DNA from: a bacterium
Lineage (GTDB): Bacteria > Krumholzibacteriota > Krumholzibacteriia > LZORAL124-64-63
Length of the DNA stretch: 7,836 nt
NCBI GenBank assembly: GCA_030591105.1
Contig: JAUVBS010000085.1
Span: 1 to 7,836 of the forward strand
Direction of reading: 5' to 3'
The first letter of the stretch is position 1; each line of letters starts with the position of its first letter. Positions 1 to 6,188 of this stretch are shown here, one piece after another. A model generated the notes under the pieces. The model saw nothing but the letters and a program-made list of their open reading frames with translations. It was not told where the DNA came from and searched no databases. The translations under genes and the position numbers were made by a program.

Positions 1-1
1 C

Positions 2-679
2 ATCTGCTTTAGACACCTGATACCGGAAATGCCGTTTCGCTGGTTCGCTGGCGACCGCGAGGTCGAACGCGAGGAGGTTCTCTACCGCTCCGACCGCCAG
101 CGCGAGATCACCATCGGCGCGGACGAATTGACGCTCAAGGCGCGCGAGGCGCACCCCGACTTCGCTCCGATGGCTTACCTGAACGGCACACAGGATCCGA
201 CCGCCATGAAGTGGTTGCTGACCCAGCGTATCGGTTCCAAGCGGAAGATCTACGGCTATACCGGCCCGAAGTTCGCCGAGCTGATCTCGAGCGTGTATCA
301 TTTCCGCACCGGCCGCTACCTCTCCTATGTGGCGCCCGGCGATACCCGCCGCGGCCGCACGACCATGCTGTTGCTCTCGCTGCTGGACCCCGGCACACGA
401 CGCGCCGCGCGTCGCTGGCTCGGCACGTTGCTGCGCAACCCGCTGCGTGCATTCGAGACCGTGTACATGCAGTCGATCATGTTCATCCAGCCGGTCGACT
501 TCATGGCCAACGGCGAGCAGAGCATGTGCGACGGCTGCCCCGACATCACCGTGCACGAAGACGAGCTGGTCTGGTCTTGCCGCCTGGAAGAGCTCAAGAG
601 CTTCGGCACCTTCCTGCGGTCGGTACCGGTGGAGGCTGAGCACGAAGAGTCGGCGCAGGCGCGGGCAGAAAATGCGTAG
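2..679 (+). CDS. C-terminal part of a possible radical SAM / Fe-S protein (5' partial)
   Basis: The reading frame is open from the first bases of the window to a TAG at 677-679, so the gene almost certainly begins upstream. The first in-frame ATG at 29 has no ribosome binding site and is probably internal. Counting from that Met, the visible part has a mixed alpha/beta character, a basic helical stretch (about 105-140), and a C-terminal cysteine cluster: Cys167-x2-Cys170 within SMCDGCPD, then Cys184 in VWSCR. This C-x2-C-x13-C layout near the end resembles auxiliary cluster or metal sites seen at the C-terminus of some radical SAM proteins. The CxxxCxxC core of a radical SAM domain is not in the window, so the family call is from resemblance only. 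The tail after about residue 200 is acidic and probably disordered. The gene is convergent with the methyltransferase, 2 bp away. A non-radical-SAM metal-binding protein remains possible. Confidence 0.6.
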   Translation: MCFRHLIPEMPFRWFAGDREVEREEVLYRSDRQREITIGADELTLKAREAHPDFAPMAYLNGTQDPTAMKWLLTQRIGSKRKIYGYTGPKFAELISSVYHFRTGRYLSYVAPGDTRRGRTTMLLLSLLDPGTRRAARRWLGTLLRNPLRAFETVYMQSIMFIQPVDFMANGEQSMCDGCPDITVHEDELVWSCRLEELKSFGTFLRSVPVEAEHEESAQARAENA

Positions 680-681
680 CG

Positions 682-1443
682 TCAGGGTTGGGATGTTTCG
701 GGCGCTGCGACGATGATCGTGTGGCCGCCGACGAGGTTCTCCCGCGAGACGAGCAGATCGCTGAGCCGCTGGAAATCCGCCCGCCGCCTGGGCGTGTCTG
801 CTTGGCGGAGACAGGCGCGCCGAACCGCCCAGCGCCACAAGGGCCAGAGTAGCCAGTAAAGCACAAGGCCGCCCTTGCCGCGGCGCGAGGTTACCAAGCG
901 TTCGATACGCAAACCCTGCCGTTCGCAGGCGAACCAGAGCTGCGAAAGGGTCATCGGGTTGACGTGCTCGAAGTAGATGTTGGGCGTATCGAGGGGGATC
1001 GGGCCGTTCTCCATGGTGTGGAAACCCGAGCAGAAGAAGTGCCCGCGGCTCTCCAGGCAACCGACGTTCGGCGTGGTCAGGATCAATCGCCCGTCGCTTT
1101 TGAGCACACGCCGCACTTCGCGCAAGAACATGAACGGGTCGGCGACGTGCTCGATGCCTTCGATGGAAACGACATAGTCGAAGCTCGCGTCGCCGTAGGG
1201 GAAAGTCCGCGTCATGTCGACGGCGGCGTAGGTAACGCCGGGCAGGCAGTGCAGGCTCTCGTCAACATCGGCAGCGACACCGGTAAACCCGGCCGCTTGC
1301 AGATCCCGGATCAGGTAACCGGGCCCGGCCGGAAGATCCAGCACATGTCCTGGCCCGCGCGCCAGCAATTCGGCGATCACGAGCTCGTGTAGCTGCGGGT
1401 TGTGCCGTGTCGGTTCGGTGAAGTCGGTTTCTACGTGAGTCAC
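682..1443 (-). CDS. Class I SAM-dependent methyltransferase (Methyltransf_11-like)
   Basis: A 253-residue protein predicted to transfer a methyl group from S-adenosylmethionine to an unidentified acceptor. The Rossmann-type motif I is at residues 34-42 (VLDLPAGPG), the acidic strand-2 end is AADVD at 57-61, and the FDYVVSIEGIEHV block at 88-100 followed by LREVRRVLKSDGRLILTTPN (107-126) is characteristic of Methyltransf_11/23 enzymes. A Trp/Leu-rich stretch near 194-206 (LVLYWLLWPLWRW) is hydrophobic and could touch membrane or a lipid substrate; I do not call it a confident transmembrane segment. The start is GTG at 1443, chosen because a GGAG lies 7 nt upstream and the SAM domain fits it; the frame stays open further upstream, but that stretch overlaps porB and lacks family character. 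Similar enzymes often sit in polysaccharide or lipid modification loci, but no such neighbour is visible, so the substrate is unknown. It lies downstream of porB on the same strand, separated by two hairpins. Confidence 0.85.
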   Translation of the reverse strand: MTHVETDFTEPTRHNPQLHELVIAELLARGPGHVLDLPAGPGYLIRDLQAAGFTGVAADVDESLHCLPGVTYAAVDMTRTFPYGDASFDYVVSIEGIEHVADPFMFLREVRRVLKSDGRLILTTPNVGCLESRGHFFCSGFHTMENGPIPLDTPNIYFEHVNPMTLSQLWFACERQGLRIERLVTSRRGKGGLVLYWLLWPLWRWAVRRACLRQADTPRRRADFQRLSDLLVSRENLVGGHTIIVAAPETSQP

Positions 1444-1488
1444 GTCTCGTCTCCGGTCCGAGCGAATCGATGTGCCGGTCTGAGCCGC

Positions 1489-1512
1489 GTGTCCTGTCCC
1501 GAGACAGGACAC
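1489..1512. repeat. Perfect inverted repeat (10-bp arms, 4-nt loop)
   Basis: GTGTCCTGTC (1489-1498) and GACAGGACAC (1503-1512) are perfect reverse complements around a CCGA loop. The element lies 45 bp upstream of the methyltransferase GTG start and there is no T-run on either side, so it does not look like a standard intrinsic terminator. It could be an operator for a dimeric regulator, an RNA hairpin in the methyltransferase leader, or a copy of a dispersed palindromic repeat. The sequence alone does not decide among these. Confidence 0.6.
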
Positions 1513-1526
1513 TAACCCATATGCGT

Positions 1527-1551
1527 CCGCCCCGCCATGACGGCGGGGCGG
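1527..1551. terminator. GC-rich hairpin downstream of porB, possible terminator
   Basis: CCGCCCCGCC (1527-1536) and GGCGGGGCGG (1542-1551) form a perfect 10-bp stem with a 5-nt loop. CATAT at 1518-1522 and ATATG at 1553-1557 can extend the pairing beyond an asymmetric internal loop. It lies 50 bp past the porB stop codon in the direction of transcription, so it is well placed to end or attenuate the por operon transcript before the methyltransferase. No T-run follows on the - strand, so termination efficiency is uncertain; 3'-end protection of the mRNA is an alternative. Confidence 0.45.
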
Positions 1552-1601
1552 TATATGAACTCGAGCAGCCAACGGACCGATCGCGAGGGCTAACCCGTCG
1601 G

Positions 1602-2573
1602 TTAAACCGTTTTTACCGATTCGGGCTCGGCGGTCATCACCTCGAGCTTCAACAGCTTCTCCCACTCCTGATCGACATACTCCTGGCACTTCACGAGCAG
1701 CTCCTCGTTGCCGGGCTTGAACAGATGCTTGAAGCGCCCTTGCTGCTTCATCCAGTCGGCGAGCTGAGTCTTGGGCTTCTTCTCGCTCGGTTTGTAGTTG
1801 ATCTTGTACTTGCCGTTCTCGACCTCGAACAGCGGCCAGAAATTGTTCTCGACCGCCTCCTTGCAGATCTGCATGCCGATGGCCGGGTCGAAGTGCCAGC
1901 CGATGGTGCACGGCATCAGCACATTCAAGAACGCCGGTCCATCGACCGCCAGCGCCTTCTCCACCTTGGTGGCCAGATCGCGCCAGTGAAACGGGGTGGT
2001 CTGGGCGACGTAGGGAATCTCATGGGCGACCATGATCGCCGTGAGGTTTTTGCGATTCTGCTCCTTGCCCTGCTTGACCTTGCCTGCCGGGGCAGTCGAG
2101 GTATGCGCTCCGAACGGCGTGGCACTCGACCGCTGGATGCCGGTGTTCATGTACGCCTCGTTGTCATAGCAGATGTACACCATGTTGTGGCCGCGTTCCA
2201 TCGCTCCGGACAGCGACTGCAGACCGATATCGTAGGTCCCGCCATCGCCACCGATGGCAATGAAGTTCATCTTTTCACGCTCGACCGGTAGATCGCCGAA
2301 CTTCTTCAGCGCCCGGAAACCTGTCTCGACACCGCTGATGGTCGCCGCGACGTTCTCGAAGGCGGTGTGGATGTACGGGACCTTCCACGCGGTGTACGGA
2401 TAGACGGTCGTGACGACTTCCATGCAGCCAGTAGCCCCACCGACGATGGTGTCCCGGCCCGCGACCAGCATGACCTGGCGCAGGATGTTCGCACCCGTGC
2501 AACCGGCGCAGGCGCGGTGCCCGCCGGAGAGGAGGTCTTCTTTTCGGACCAATTTCTTCAGATTGACAGCCAT
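1602..2573 (-). CDS. porB: Pyruvate:ferredoxin oxidoreductase, beta subunit
   Basis: The thiamine-diphosphate-binding subunit (323 residues, normal length) of the cytoplasmic complex that oxidises pyruvate to acetyl-CoA and CO2 while reducing ferredoxin, or runs in reverse as pyruvate synthase. The TPP/Mg motif starts at GDGG (109-112) and ends at YDNEAYMN (136-143). The cysteines expected to hold the proximal [4Fe-4S] cluster are visible: Cys22 and Cys25 (CAGC), Cys50 (GCMEV) and Cys222 (MPCTIGW). The C-terminal WPLFEVENG segment (246-254) is typical of pyruvate-type beta subunits. The start ATG at 2573 is preceded by a near-ideal AAGGAGG with a 6-nt spacer, located in the 15-bp gap after porA. 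Last gene of the porGDAB operon. Specificity for pyruvate rather than another 2-oxoacid is inferred from family resemblance. Confidence 0.96.
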   Translation of the reverse strand: MAVNLKKLVRKEDLLSGGHRACAGCTGANILRQVMLVAGRDTIVGGATGCMEVVTTVYPYTAWKVPYIHTAFENVAATISGVETGFRALKKFGDLPVEREKMNFIAIGGDGGTYDIGLQSLSGAMERGHNMVYICYDNEAYMNTGIQRSSATPFGAHTSTAPAGKVKQGKEQNRKNLTAIMVAHEIPYVAQTTPFHWRDLATKVEKALAVDGPAFLNVLMPCTIGWHFDPAIGMQICKEAVENNFWPLFEVENGKYKINYKPSEKKPKTQLADWMKQQGRFKHLFKPGNEELLVKCQEYVDQEWEKLLKLEVMTAEPESVKTV

Positions 2574-2588
2574 GACGAACCTCCTTTC

Positions 2589-3767
2589 CTAGAGCCGAAT
2601 ACCCAGTAGGTTGACTTCTTGCAATTCCTCACCAGCAGCGATTTGCTGCAACTTCTCGATCACTTCGGCCACCTGCTTCAGATCGTAGTCGCGGCCGCCG
2701 AGCCCGTAGATCCAGTTGTGGATCGGCGTCTGCTCTTGGCGGTAGAGTGCCGACCGGATCTCGGTGAAGACCGGGCCGCCGAAGCCGCCGAACGACGCCG
2801 AGCGATCGAGTACGGCGATGGCCTTGCGGCCAGCCAACACCTTCACGATCTCAGCGACGGGAAACGGCCGGAAGAGACGGAGCTTCAGCAGGCCGACCTT
2901 CACACCTTTATCGCGGTACTCGTCGATCACGTCCTTGGTGGTTCCCGCGCTCGATCCGAGCACGACCATCACCAGATCGGCGTCGTCGAGCCGGTATTCC
3001 TCGAAGAAATCGTAAGAACGACCGGTCAGCTCGCCGAATTCACTCATGACCTCGCGAGCCACCGGGAAGACGCGCTTTTGCGCCTCCATTTGACTCCACT
3101 TGTGTTCGAAGTAGTAGTCGGTCAGATCGAGCGGCCCGACGGTGATGGGATTCTCGACGTCGAGCAGCGCGTACTTCGCCTGGTAGGGACCGATGAAATC
3201 GTACGCCGTGTCGTCATCGAGCAAGTAGAGTGCGTCTTCGGTGTGGCTGATGATGAATCCGTCGTAGTTCGTCATCGCCGGCAGTCGGACGTCCATGTGC
3301 TCGGAGATGCGGAAGTTCATCAACGCGGTGTCGTAGGACTCCTGCGCGTTCTCGCAGAACACCTGAATCCAGCCGCTGTCGCGCCCGCCCATCGAGTCGC
3401 TGTGGTCGCAGTGAATGTTGATGTTGCCGCTCAGCGCGCGGTTGACCAGCGCCATGTTGATCGGCAGCCGCAGCGACGCGGCGACGTAGACCATCTCCCA
3501 CATCAGGGCAAAGCCGGCCGAACTGGTCGCGGTGAACGTTCGTGCCCCCGCCGCGGCCGAACCGATCGCCGCGCTCATGGCGGAATGCTCGCTCTCGACG
3601 AGAATCATCTCGGTGTCCACCTCGCCGTTGGCGACGAATTCGGCGAACTTGTGCATCATCTCGGTCTGCGGCGTGATCGGGAACGCCGAGCCGACGTGCG
3701 GCCGAGCTTGTTTGAACGCGTAGGCGACCGCTTCGTTACCGGCCAGCGCCACGAGGTTCTGTGCCAT
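2589..3767 (-). CDS. porA: Pyruvate:ferredoxin oxidoreductase, alpha subunit
   Basis: A 392-residue alpha subunit, normal length for a four-subunit enzyme. It carries the PYR-type domain that activates TPP and shapes the substrate pocket at the alpha/beta interface. Residues 28-36 (AFPITPQTE) match the conserved YPITPxT block, and VESEHSAMSAAIGSAAAGAR (57-76) contains the conserved glutamates (Glu58, Glu60) near the TPP aminopyrimidine. NINIHCDHSDSMGGRDSGW (115-133) matches the NIHxDHSDSMGxRDxGW segment of pyruvate enzymes, supporting pyruvate over 2-ketoisovalerate. The C-terminal half (from about 265) is the transketolase-C/CoA-side domain, with LRLFRPFPV. The start is ATG at 3767 with AAGGA 8 nt upstream in the 24-bp gap after porD; a longer frame from TTG at 3791 adds eight unconserved residues and is less likely. 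Third gene of the operon. Confidence 0.96.
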   Translation of the reverse strand: MAQNLVALAGNEAVAYAFKQARPHVGSAFPITPQTEMMHKFAEFVANGEVDTEMILVESEHSAMSAAIGSAAAGARTFTATSSAGFALMWEMVYVAASLRLPINMALVNRALSGNINIHCDHSDSMGGRDSGWIQVFCENAQESYDTALMNFRISEHMDVRLPAMTNYDGFIISHTEDALYLLDDDTAYDFIGPYQAKYALLDVENPITVGPLDLTDYYFEHKWSQMEAQKRVFPVAREVMSEFGELTGRSYDFFEEYRLDDADLVMVVLGSSAGTTKDVIDEYRDKGVKVGLLKLRLFRPFPVAEIVKVLAGRKAIAVLDRSASFGGFGGPVFTEIRSALYRQEQTPIHNWIYGLGGRDYDLKQVAEVIEKLQQIAAGEELQEVNLLGIRL

Positions 3768-3791
3768 GGCTCTATTCCTTTCCCGTAGCAA

Positions 3792-4100
3792 CTACTTCGC
3801 TTCGCGGACCATGACCAGGGCCGCTTTACCCTTCTTGACCGGCGGACACTCGGCGGCGCAGATCCCGCAGCCCTTGCAGTGTTCGAGGATGATGCCGGTC
3901 ACTTCCGGCTTCTCACCGGACAGATCAACCGCGATGGCCGAGTCCGGGCAGTAGATCCAGCAGAAGAGGCACTGTATGCAGTTTTCCACGACGAACTCGG
4001 GCACGAAAGTGCGCCAGTCGCCCGTCTTGTATTCGCTTGCGTTTCCGGCCTCGGTGATGATCCCGCCTTCGGTAAGCTCGCTGGCTTTCTTGAGACTCAT
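3792..4100 (-). CDS. porD: Pyruvate:ferredoxin oxidoreductase, delta subunit (2[4Fe-4S] ferredoxin)
   Basis: A 102-residue ferredoxin-like subunit that passes electrons from the catalytic core to external ferredoxin. Two complete C-x2-C-x2-C-x3-C-P motifs are present: Cys41/44/47/51 (CIQCLFCWIYCP) and Cys75/78/81/85 (CKGCGICAAECP), enough for two [4Fe-4S] clusters. The N-terminal approximately 40 residues, with GDWRTFVPEFVVE leading into the first cluster, match the PorD family extension rather than a free ferredoxin. The ATG at 4100 overlaps the TGA of porG by 4 bp (ATGA), implying translational coupling; GAGG lies 5 nt upstream and AAGGAG 11 nt upstream. Second gene of the operon, in the gamma-delta-alpha-beta order known from Thermotoga and Pyrococcus. 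Confidence 0.96.
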   Translation of the reverse strand: MSLKKASELTEGGIITEAGNASEYKTGDWRTFVPEFVVENCIQCLFCWIYCPDSAIAVDLSGEKPEVTGIILEHCKGCGICAAECPPVKKGKAALVMVREAK

Positions 4101-4678
4101 GCGGACCTCAGCTCCTTGTACGCCCGCTCGACGGCAGTCACGTTGCCGTCGACGATCGCCTGCGAGAATTTCTGGCTGAAGCGTTTGGCGAGCGCAATTT
4201 TCAGCTCGTCGATGGTCATCAGTTCTTCGACGACGAGCAGCGCCCCGACCATCGGCATGTTGGGGATCGACCGCCCGAAACTGTCCAGGGCGATCTGCGT
4301 CGCATCGACCGTGTAAACCTTGGCGCCGTCGACATCCAGACGTTTGCCAATCGCCTCGGGCGACTCGCTGGTGTTGATCAAAAACACCGTATCGGCCGAC
4401 GTGCCGGCGGTCACGCCCGCCGACTTCGACTCGAGTAGCGTCGAATCCAGGACGATCACGATATCCGGCTCCTCGACACTGCAGTGGCGGCGGATCGGTG
4501 CGTCCGCAATGCGGGTGTAGCCCCTGACGGGAGCTCCGCGCCGCTCCGGACCGTACTCGGGAAATCCTTGGCCGAACTTACCTTTATCGAGCACGGCCTC
4601 GGCCAAGAACATCGCCGCGGTCTTGGCCCCTTGTCCGCCGCGCGCATGCCAGCGGATCTCGACCATTGGACCTGCCAT
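4097..4678 (-). CDS. porG: Pyruvate:ferredoxin oxidoreductase, gamma subunit
   Basis: A 193-residue gamma subunit, usual length, of the 2-oxoacid:acceptor oxidoreductase complex. The N-terminus has the family signature IRWHARGGQGAKTAA (8-22), followed by FPEYGPERRGAPVRGYTRI (39-57) and a VIVLDSTLL strand-turn (74-82). In the single-chain enzyme the equivalent domain packs against the alpha and beta cores and contributes to CoA handling and assembly. It is the first gene of the porGDAB operon. The ATG at 4678 has AAGGAG 8 nt upstream; Met5 (4666) is an in-frame alternative with a poorer site. The 244-bp region upstream, shared with the divergent aroB, must hold the operon promoter, but I could not identify a convincing -35/-10 pair for this strand. 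Confidence 0.95.
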   Translation of the reverse strand: MAGPMVEIRWHARGGQGAKTAAMFLAEAVLDKGKFGQGFPEYGPERRGAPVRGYTRIADAPIRRHCSVEEPDIVIVLDSTLLESKSAGVTAGTSADTVFLINTSESPEAIGKRLDVDGAKVYTVDATQIALDSFGRSIPNMPMVGALLVVEELMTIDELKIALAKRFSQKFSQAIVDGNVTAVERAYKELRSA

Positions 4679-4922
4679 GGATCACTCTCCTTAATGAAAT
4701 CTAAAACTCATCCGGGCAACCATTAACCTGCGCCCAAGCGAGGACAAGGTAGTCAGCACCTAGTCGAGAAACAAGAGAAACCCGGTCCGCAGGAGGCCGC
4801 TCGGTAAGGACGGAACAAGGGGTTTGCGGCAGACGTACAAGCGGCTATGGTCAGTCCGAAATTGCGGGTCCTTAGCTCGACTATCTGCGCCGGAATCGAC
4901 CGGTCAATCGGGAGCACCGAAC

Positions 4923-6047
4923 ATGGCTGAAGCGCAGGTCAATATCGACCTCACACTCGATGGGAAGGCCAGCGTTTACCGCCTGGGTGACGGCGTGCTC
5001 GCCGGACTGCCCGACGCGCTAGCGGGCAGGTCCGCCGTGGCTGTCGTCGACGCGGCAGTCTCAGCGGCCCACTCCCGACGCTTGCGCGCAGCGCTGGCCG
5101 ACGGAGCTTTGCCGGTCCACGTCGTGCCGGGGTCAGAAACGGTCAAGACAGTCGCCAGCCTGGAAGCGACGATCGGCTGGCTCGCTGCAACCGGCGTGAC
5201 CCGTGACGGTGTCCTGATCGGCATCGGCGGCGGCGCCGTGCTCGATCTGGCCGGGCTGGCTGCCTCGCTCTGGCAGCGCGGGATCGCTTACATCGCACTG
5301 CCGAGCACGCTCGTGGCCATGGTTGATGCGGCGGTCGGTGGCAAGACCGCCATCAACGCGGCTGGGTTGAAGAACCCCGTCGGTACGTTTCATCCGGCCG
5401 AGACGATCTTGGCAGATTCCGAGCTCTTGTCCTCGCTGCCCCGCAACCGCTGGCGCGAAGGACTGGCCGAGACGATCAAGGCCGCGGTCATCGGCGATCC
5501 GCAACTCTTCGCAGAGCTCGAGGCTCACCGCGACGACCTGGCCCGATGGCTAGCGAGCGGCGAGAGCGGCGCCACGATCCCGGACCTGCTGACCGCACTG
5601 CCCTGGACCGATTGGATCGGCCGCGCCGTCCGTGTAAAAGCCACCCTCGTGGAGCGCGACTTTCGCGACGAGGGACCGCGGCAAGCGCTCAACTTCGGCC
5701 ACACCCTCGGCCATGCCCTCGAGGCACAAACCGCCGACACCAGCCGCCCACTGCACCACGGCGAAGCGATCGCTGTCGGCATGGCGGTCACCGCGCGCAT
5801 TGCCGCAGCGCGGCGTGAGTGTCCAGTCGCTGATGCGGACCGCCTGATCACTTTACTGGCGGACTGTGGTTTGCCGACGACGTGGCCACCGCCGCCGCGC
5901 GCCGAACTGGTACGCCTGCTGGCCGGTGACAAGAAACGGCGGGCCGACCGACTCGGCTGGATCCTGCCCAACGGGATCGGACGGGTACGGATCGGACAAT
6001 CGGTCACCGTGGACGAGGTTCTATCCGGTTTGGCACCCCATTCCTGA
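4923..6047 (+). CDS. aroB: 3-dehydroquinate synthase
   Basis: A 374-residue enzyme of the shikimate pathway that converts DAHP to 3-dehydroquinate using NAD and a divalent metal, in the cytoplasm. The NAD-site GGGAVLDLAGLAAS (102-115) and the substrate-side ALPSTLVAMVDAAVGGKTAIN (125-145) are recognisable, with Lys141 in GGKT and Lys150-Asn151 in LKNPVG. Expected metal ligands are present: Glu183 (GLAETIKAAV), His260 (NFGHTLGH) and His279 (HHGE). GDKKRR (335-340) matches the conserved C-terminal DKK block. VGGKTAIN favours a true dehydroquinate synthase over valiolone or 2-deoxy-scyllo-inosose synthases of the same superfamily. The ATG at 4923 is chosen because GGGAG lies 8 nt upstream; the frame extends back to a TTG at 4824 but that part has no AroB similarity. 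It stands alone, divergent from porG and with no other aro gene in view. Confidence 0.94.
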   Translation: MAEAQVNIDLTLDGKASVYRLGDGVLAGLPDALAGRSAVAVVDAAVSAAHSRRLRAALADGALPVHVVPGSETVKTVASLEATIGWLAATGVTRDGVLIGIGGGAVLDLAGLAASLWQRGIAYIALPSTLVAMVDAAVGGKTAINAAGLKNPVGTFHPAETILADSELLSSLPRNRWREGLAETIKAAVIGDPQLFAELEAHRDDLARWLASGESGATIPDLLTALPWTDWIGRAVRVKATLVERDFRDEGPRQALNFGHTLGHALEAQTADTSRPLHHGEAIAVGMAVTARIAAARRECPVADADRLITLLADCGLPTTWPPPPRAELVRLLAGDKKRRADRLGWILPNGIGRVRIGQSVTVDEVLSGLAPHS

Positions 6048-6076
6048 GTAACGCAAGCAGCCAATTTATCACGAAA

Positions 6077-6106
6077 TTGACACAAATCAGTCGCATGTGG
6101 TAGAAT
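6077..6106 (+). promoter_or_regulatory. Near-consensus sigma70-type promoter with extended -10
   Basis: A perfect -35 TTGACA (6077-6082) is followed after an 18-bp spacer by TAGAAT (6101-6106), five of six matches to TATAAT, and TGG immediately before the -10 box supplies an extended -10 TG. It lies in an AT-richer patch 30 bp past the aroB stop and points toward the 3' end of the oppositely oriented beta-helix gene. A start site near 6113 would be expected. No gene on the + strand follows, so it could drive a short RNA ending at the hairpin at 6144-6165 or an antisense transcript. A chance match in an AT-rich patch is the alternative. Confidence 0.5.
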
Positions 6107-6112
6107 CGATTC

Positions 6113-6170
6113 AAAGGATCGCCCGCGGGAGGCGAAAAAGAGGCGGGGGCTCATCGGAGCCCCCGTTTCG
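6113..6170 (+). ncRNA. Candidate short transcript between promoter and terminator
   Basis: This is the interval that would be transcribed from the promoter at 6077-6106 up to the hairpin at 6144-6165. It would be about 58 nt long with two stem-loops: TCGCC (6119-6123) pairing with GGCGA (6131-6135), then a short A-rich linker and the strong terminator stem. I recognise no known RNA family, see no ribosome binding site or reading frame, and have no evidence of expression; the call rests only on the arrangement of promoter and terminator. Confidence 0.22.
6144..6165. terminator. Bidirectional intrinsic terminator
   Basis: CGGGGGCTC (6144-6152) and GAGCCCCCG (6157-6165) form a perfect 9-bp stem with a 4-nt ATCG loop. 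On the - strand it begins 23 bp after the stop codon of the beta-helix gene and is followed by CCTCTTTTTCG, a good T-rich tail, so it should end that transcript. On the + strand it is followed by TTTCGT, a weaker tail, and could end transcription from aroB or from the promoter at 6077-6106. Its place between two convergent genes fits a shared terminator. Confidence 0.85.
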
Positions 6171-6188
6171 TGTGCAACGAATCGAATC

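Noticed and set aside
1444..1911. N-terminal extension of the methyltransferase into porB
   Set aside because: The extension overlaps conserved porB sequence in another frame and has no family character; the GTG at 1443 with GGAG 7 nt upstream is a better start.
1470..2291. Open frame of 273 codons on the + strand opposite porB
   Set aside because: Antisense of well-conserved porB codons, with Leu/Arg-rich low-information content and no start context.
2619..3788. Long open frame of 389 codons on the + strand opposite porA
   Set aside because: It mirrors porA almost exactly, lacks a ribosome binding site and family character, and is rich in Arg, His, Val and Asp as expected from the antisense of a GC-rich gene.
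4097..4100. porG/porD overlap as a possible frameshift or fused gene
   Set aside because: Both proteins are full length with their own family N- and C-termini; the ATGA overlap is ordinary translational coupling.
4719..4745. Possible porG promoter on the - strand, TTGTCC with TAATGG
   Set aside because: Weak -10 and -35 matches with a short spacer of about 16 bp; not distinguishable from background.
4824..4851. Possible aroB promoter TTGCGG, 16-bp spacer, TATGGT
   Set aside because: Only three of six and four of six consensus matches; such pairs are expected by chance in a region this size.
5525..6154. Open frame of 209 codons on the - strand opposite aroB
   Set aside because: Arg/Ser/Ala-rich antisense artefact covering the conserved AroB C-terminal domain; it would also run through the promoter-like region.
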